Assembly: GCA_045601525.1 (NCBI GenBank)
Contig: JAZRZR010000085.1
Coordinates: forward strand, 1 to 5,625
Length of the DNA: 5,625 nucleotides
Reading direction: 5' to 3'
Source: SIG565 sp045601525
Lineage (GTDB): Bacteria; Bacillota; Clostridia; Oscillospirales; Acutalibacteraceae
Part shown: piece by piece, positions 4,699-5,625 of the stretch
How positions within the stretch are numbered: position 1 is the first letter of the stretch
Layout: the number at the start of each line of letters is the position of its first letter
The notes under the pieces: generated by a model
Seen by the model: only the letters and a program-made list of their open reading frames with translations
What the model was told of the DNA's origin: nothing
Databases searched by the model: none
Made by a program: the position numbers and the translations under genes

Positions 4699-5625
4699 TA
4701 AAGTTCCTCCGCAATATCATAAATTAATTTTTCAGTTTTTTCCCATCCTAAACAAGGGTCAGTAATAGACTGGCCATAGGTGTGGTTATCAATACTTTGT
4801 ACGCCATCAACAAGATAACTTTCAATCATAAAGCCCTTAACCATTTTAGCAACATCGGGCGAATATTTACGGCTTTGAAGCACTTCTTTACATATACGAA
4901 TTTGCTCCAAATATTTTTTATCTGAATTGGCATGGTTGGTATCAATAATAACTGCGGGGTTATTTAGTCCCGATTCTTGATAAGTTTCGAATAAATGAAT
5001 TAAATCTTCGAAGTGGTAGTTAGGAAATGATTGTGCATGTTTATTAACATATCCACGCAAAATAGCATGTGCCAAAGGATTTCCCTGTGTTTCAACTTCC
5101 CAACCTCTATAAATAAAGGTGTGACCCGATTGTGCAGCTTTAATGGCGTTAAGCATAATGGAAACATCACCGCTTGTTGGGTTTTTCATGCCGACAGGAA
5201 TACCAATTCCACTTGCAGTCATACGGTGAATTTGGTCTTCAACCGAGCGTGCACCAACCGCAACATATGAAAGCAAATCTGAAAGATAACGATGGTTTTC
5301 AGGATATAACATTTCATCAGCCGATGTAAATTCAGTATTTGTTATCGTGTCAATATGTAATTTTCTAATTGCGATTATTCCTTTTAACATATCAGGCAGT
5401 TCGCCCGGCTCGGGTTCGTGAAGCATACCTTTATATCCAAGACCTGTTGTACGAGGCTTGTTGGTATATAAACGAGGTACGATAAAAATTTTATCTTTAA
5501 CCTTTTCTTGAACCTCACGAAGACGAGTTACATATTCAAGAACCGAATCTTCCCTATCCGCAGAACATGGTCCGATTACCAATAAAAACTTATCACTTTT
5601 TGAGGAGAAAATATCTTTTAACTCC
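4698..5625 (-). CDS. aroF: 3-deoxy-7-phosphoheptulonate (DAHP) synthase, class I alpha (5' end outside window)
   Basis: This enzyme condenses phosphoenolpyruvate with erythrose 4-phosphate to DAHP, the first step of the shikimate route to aromatic amino acids. The frame is open to the window edge: 308 codons are visible, starting ELKDIFSSKSDKFLLVIGPC, and roughly 30-45 N-terminal residues are missing. The TTG at 5582 is internal, not a start. Family landmarks in order are IGPCSAD, YTNKPRTTGLGYKG (PEP and sugar-phosphate binding), VGARSVEDQIHR, VGMKNPTSGD, GWEVETQGNPLAHAILRG, IIDTNHANSD, MIESYLV and QSITDPCLGW. The metal ligands expected from E. coli AroG (Cys, His, Glu, Asp) are all present in GPCSA, TNHAN, MIES and SITD. 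No chorismate mutase or ACT domain is fused within the visible part. The wording of the motifs is closest to streptococcal and clostridial AroF. The stop codon TAA (4700-4698) overlaps the UPF0340 ATG by one base. The promoter lies outside the window. Confidence 0.96.
   Translation of the reverse strand, partial: ELKDIFSSKSDKFLLVIGPCSADREDSVLEYVTRLREVQEKVKDKIFIVPRLYTNKPRTTGLGYKGMLHEPEPGELPDMLKGIIAIRKLHIDTITNTEFTSADEMLYPENHRYLSDLLSYVAVGARSVEDQIHRMTASGIGIPVGMKNPTSGDVSIMLNAIKAAQSGHTFIYRGWEVETQGNPLAHAILRGYVNKHAQSFPNYHFEDLIHLFETYQESGLNNPAVIIDTNHANSDKKYLEQIRICKEVLQSRKYSPDVAKMVKGFMIESYLVDGVQSIDNHTYGQSITDPCLGWEKTEKLIYDIAEEL
4699..4710 (-). promoter_or_regulatory. UPF0340 ribosome binding site within the DAHP synthase end
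   Basis: GGAGG (4710-4706) lies in the last codons of the DAHP synthase gene, 7 nt before the UPF0340 ATG at 4698. With the TAATG stop/start overlap it supports re-initiation by the same ribosome and fixes the UPF0340 start. Confidence 0.85.

Noticed and set aside
490..5270. Plus-strand open frames such as 1069-1428, 4247-4681 and 2950-3237
   Set aside because: All lie opposite the six real genes, resemble no known family, and lack clear ribosome sites. They are antisense shadows.
5580..5582. TTG at 5582 as the start of the DAHP synthase
   Set aside because: The frame continues without a stop to the window edge, and the upstream residues (ELKDIFSSKSDKFL) belong to the family. The gene is simply cut by the window.

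Overview
The window suggests an AT-rich, low-GC Gram-positive bacterium, probably an anaerobic or gut member of the Clostridia. The grounds are strong GGAGG ribosome binding sites, a consensus sigma-A promoter, a lipoprotein substrate-binding protein, a DAHP synthase of the streptococcal/clostridial kind, and a UPF0340 (YwlG) protein. This placement comes from protein resemblance and gene style only; no marker gene is present. All six genes lie on the minus strand, so the account below runs from high to low coordinates. No stretch over 300 bases lacks a gene; the longest gaps are about 150 and 110 bases.

Region 1 (5625 to 4168) is the end of one operon. It holds a DAHP synthase cut at its 5' end by the window edge. 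A UPF0340/DUF436 protein follows, and its ATG shares one base with the DAHP synthase stop codon (TAATG). A 10-bp AT-rich hairpin with a T tract (4105-4130) closes this unit.

Region 2 (4080 to 1) is a second operon, which leaves the window. It opens with a textbook promoter, TTGACA-17 bp-TATAAT, and a very short leader with no room for a purine riboswitch. The genes are xanthine phosphoribosyltransferase (xpt), a BMP/PnrA-family lipoprotein, a double-domain ABC ATPase of the NupO/RbsA type, and the start of a NupP-like permease. A second permease gene would be expected beyond position 1. The BMP-lipoprotein, ATPase and permease set is the architecture of the nucleoside importers NupNOPQ (Bacillus subtilis) and PnrA-E. 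Placed directly behind xpt, it reads as one purine uptake-and-salvage module: the transporter brings in a purine nucleoside or base, and Xpt converts xanthine to XMP.

Within operon 2, two stem-loops separate the lipoprotein from the ATPase, and the ATPase begins with GTG. Together with the lipoprotein's codon choice, this points to much higher output of the binding protein than of the membrane complex. The ATPase shows matched decay of one of its two composite nucleotide sites. I see no CRISPR, mobile element, tRNA, rRNA or wholly unknown gene family. The most useful leads are the unassigned ligand of the 418-residue lipoprotein, the riboswitch-free control of xpt, and the coupling of UPF0340 to DAHP synthase.
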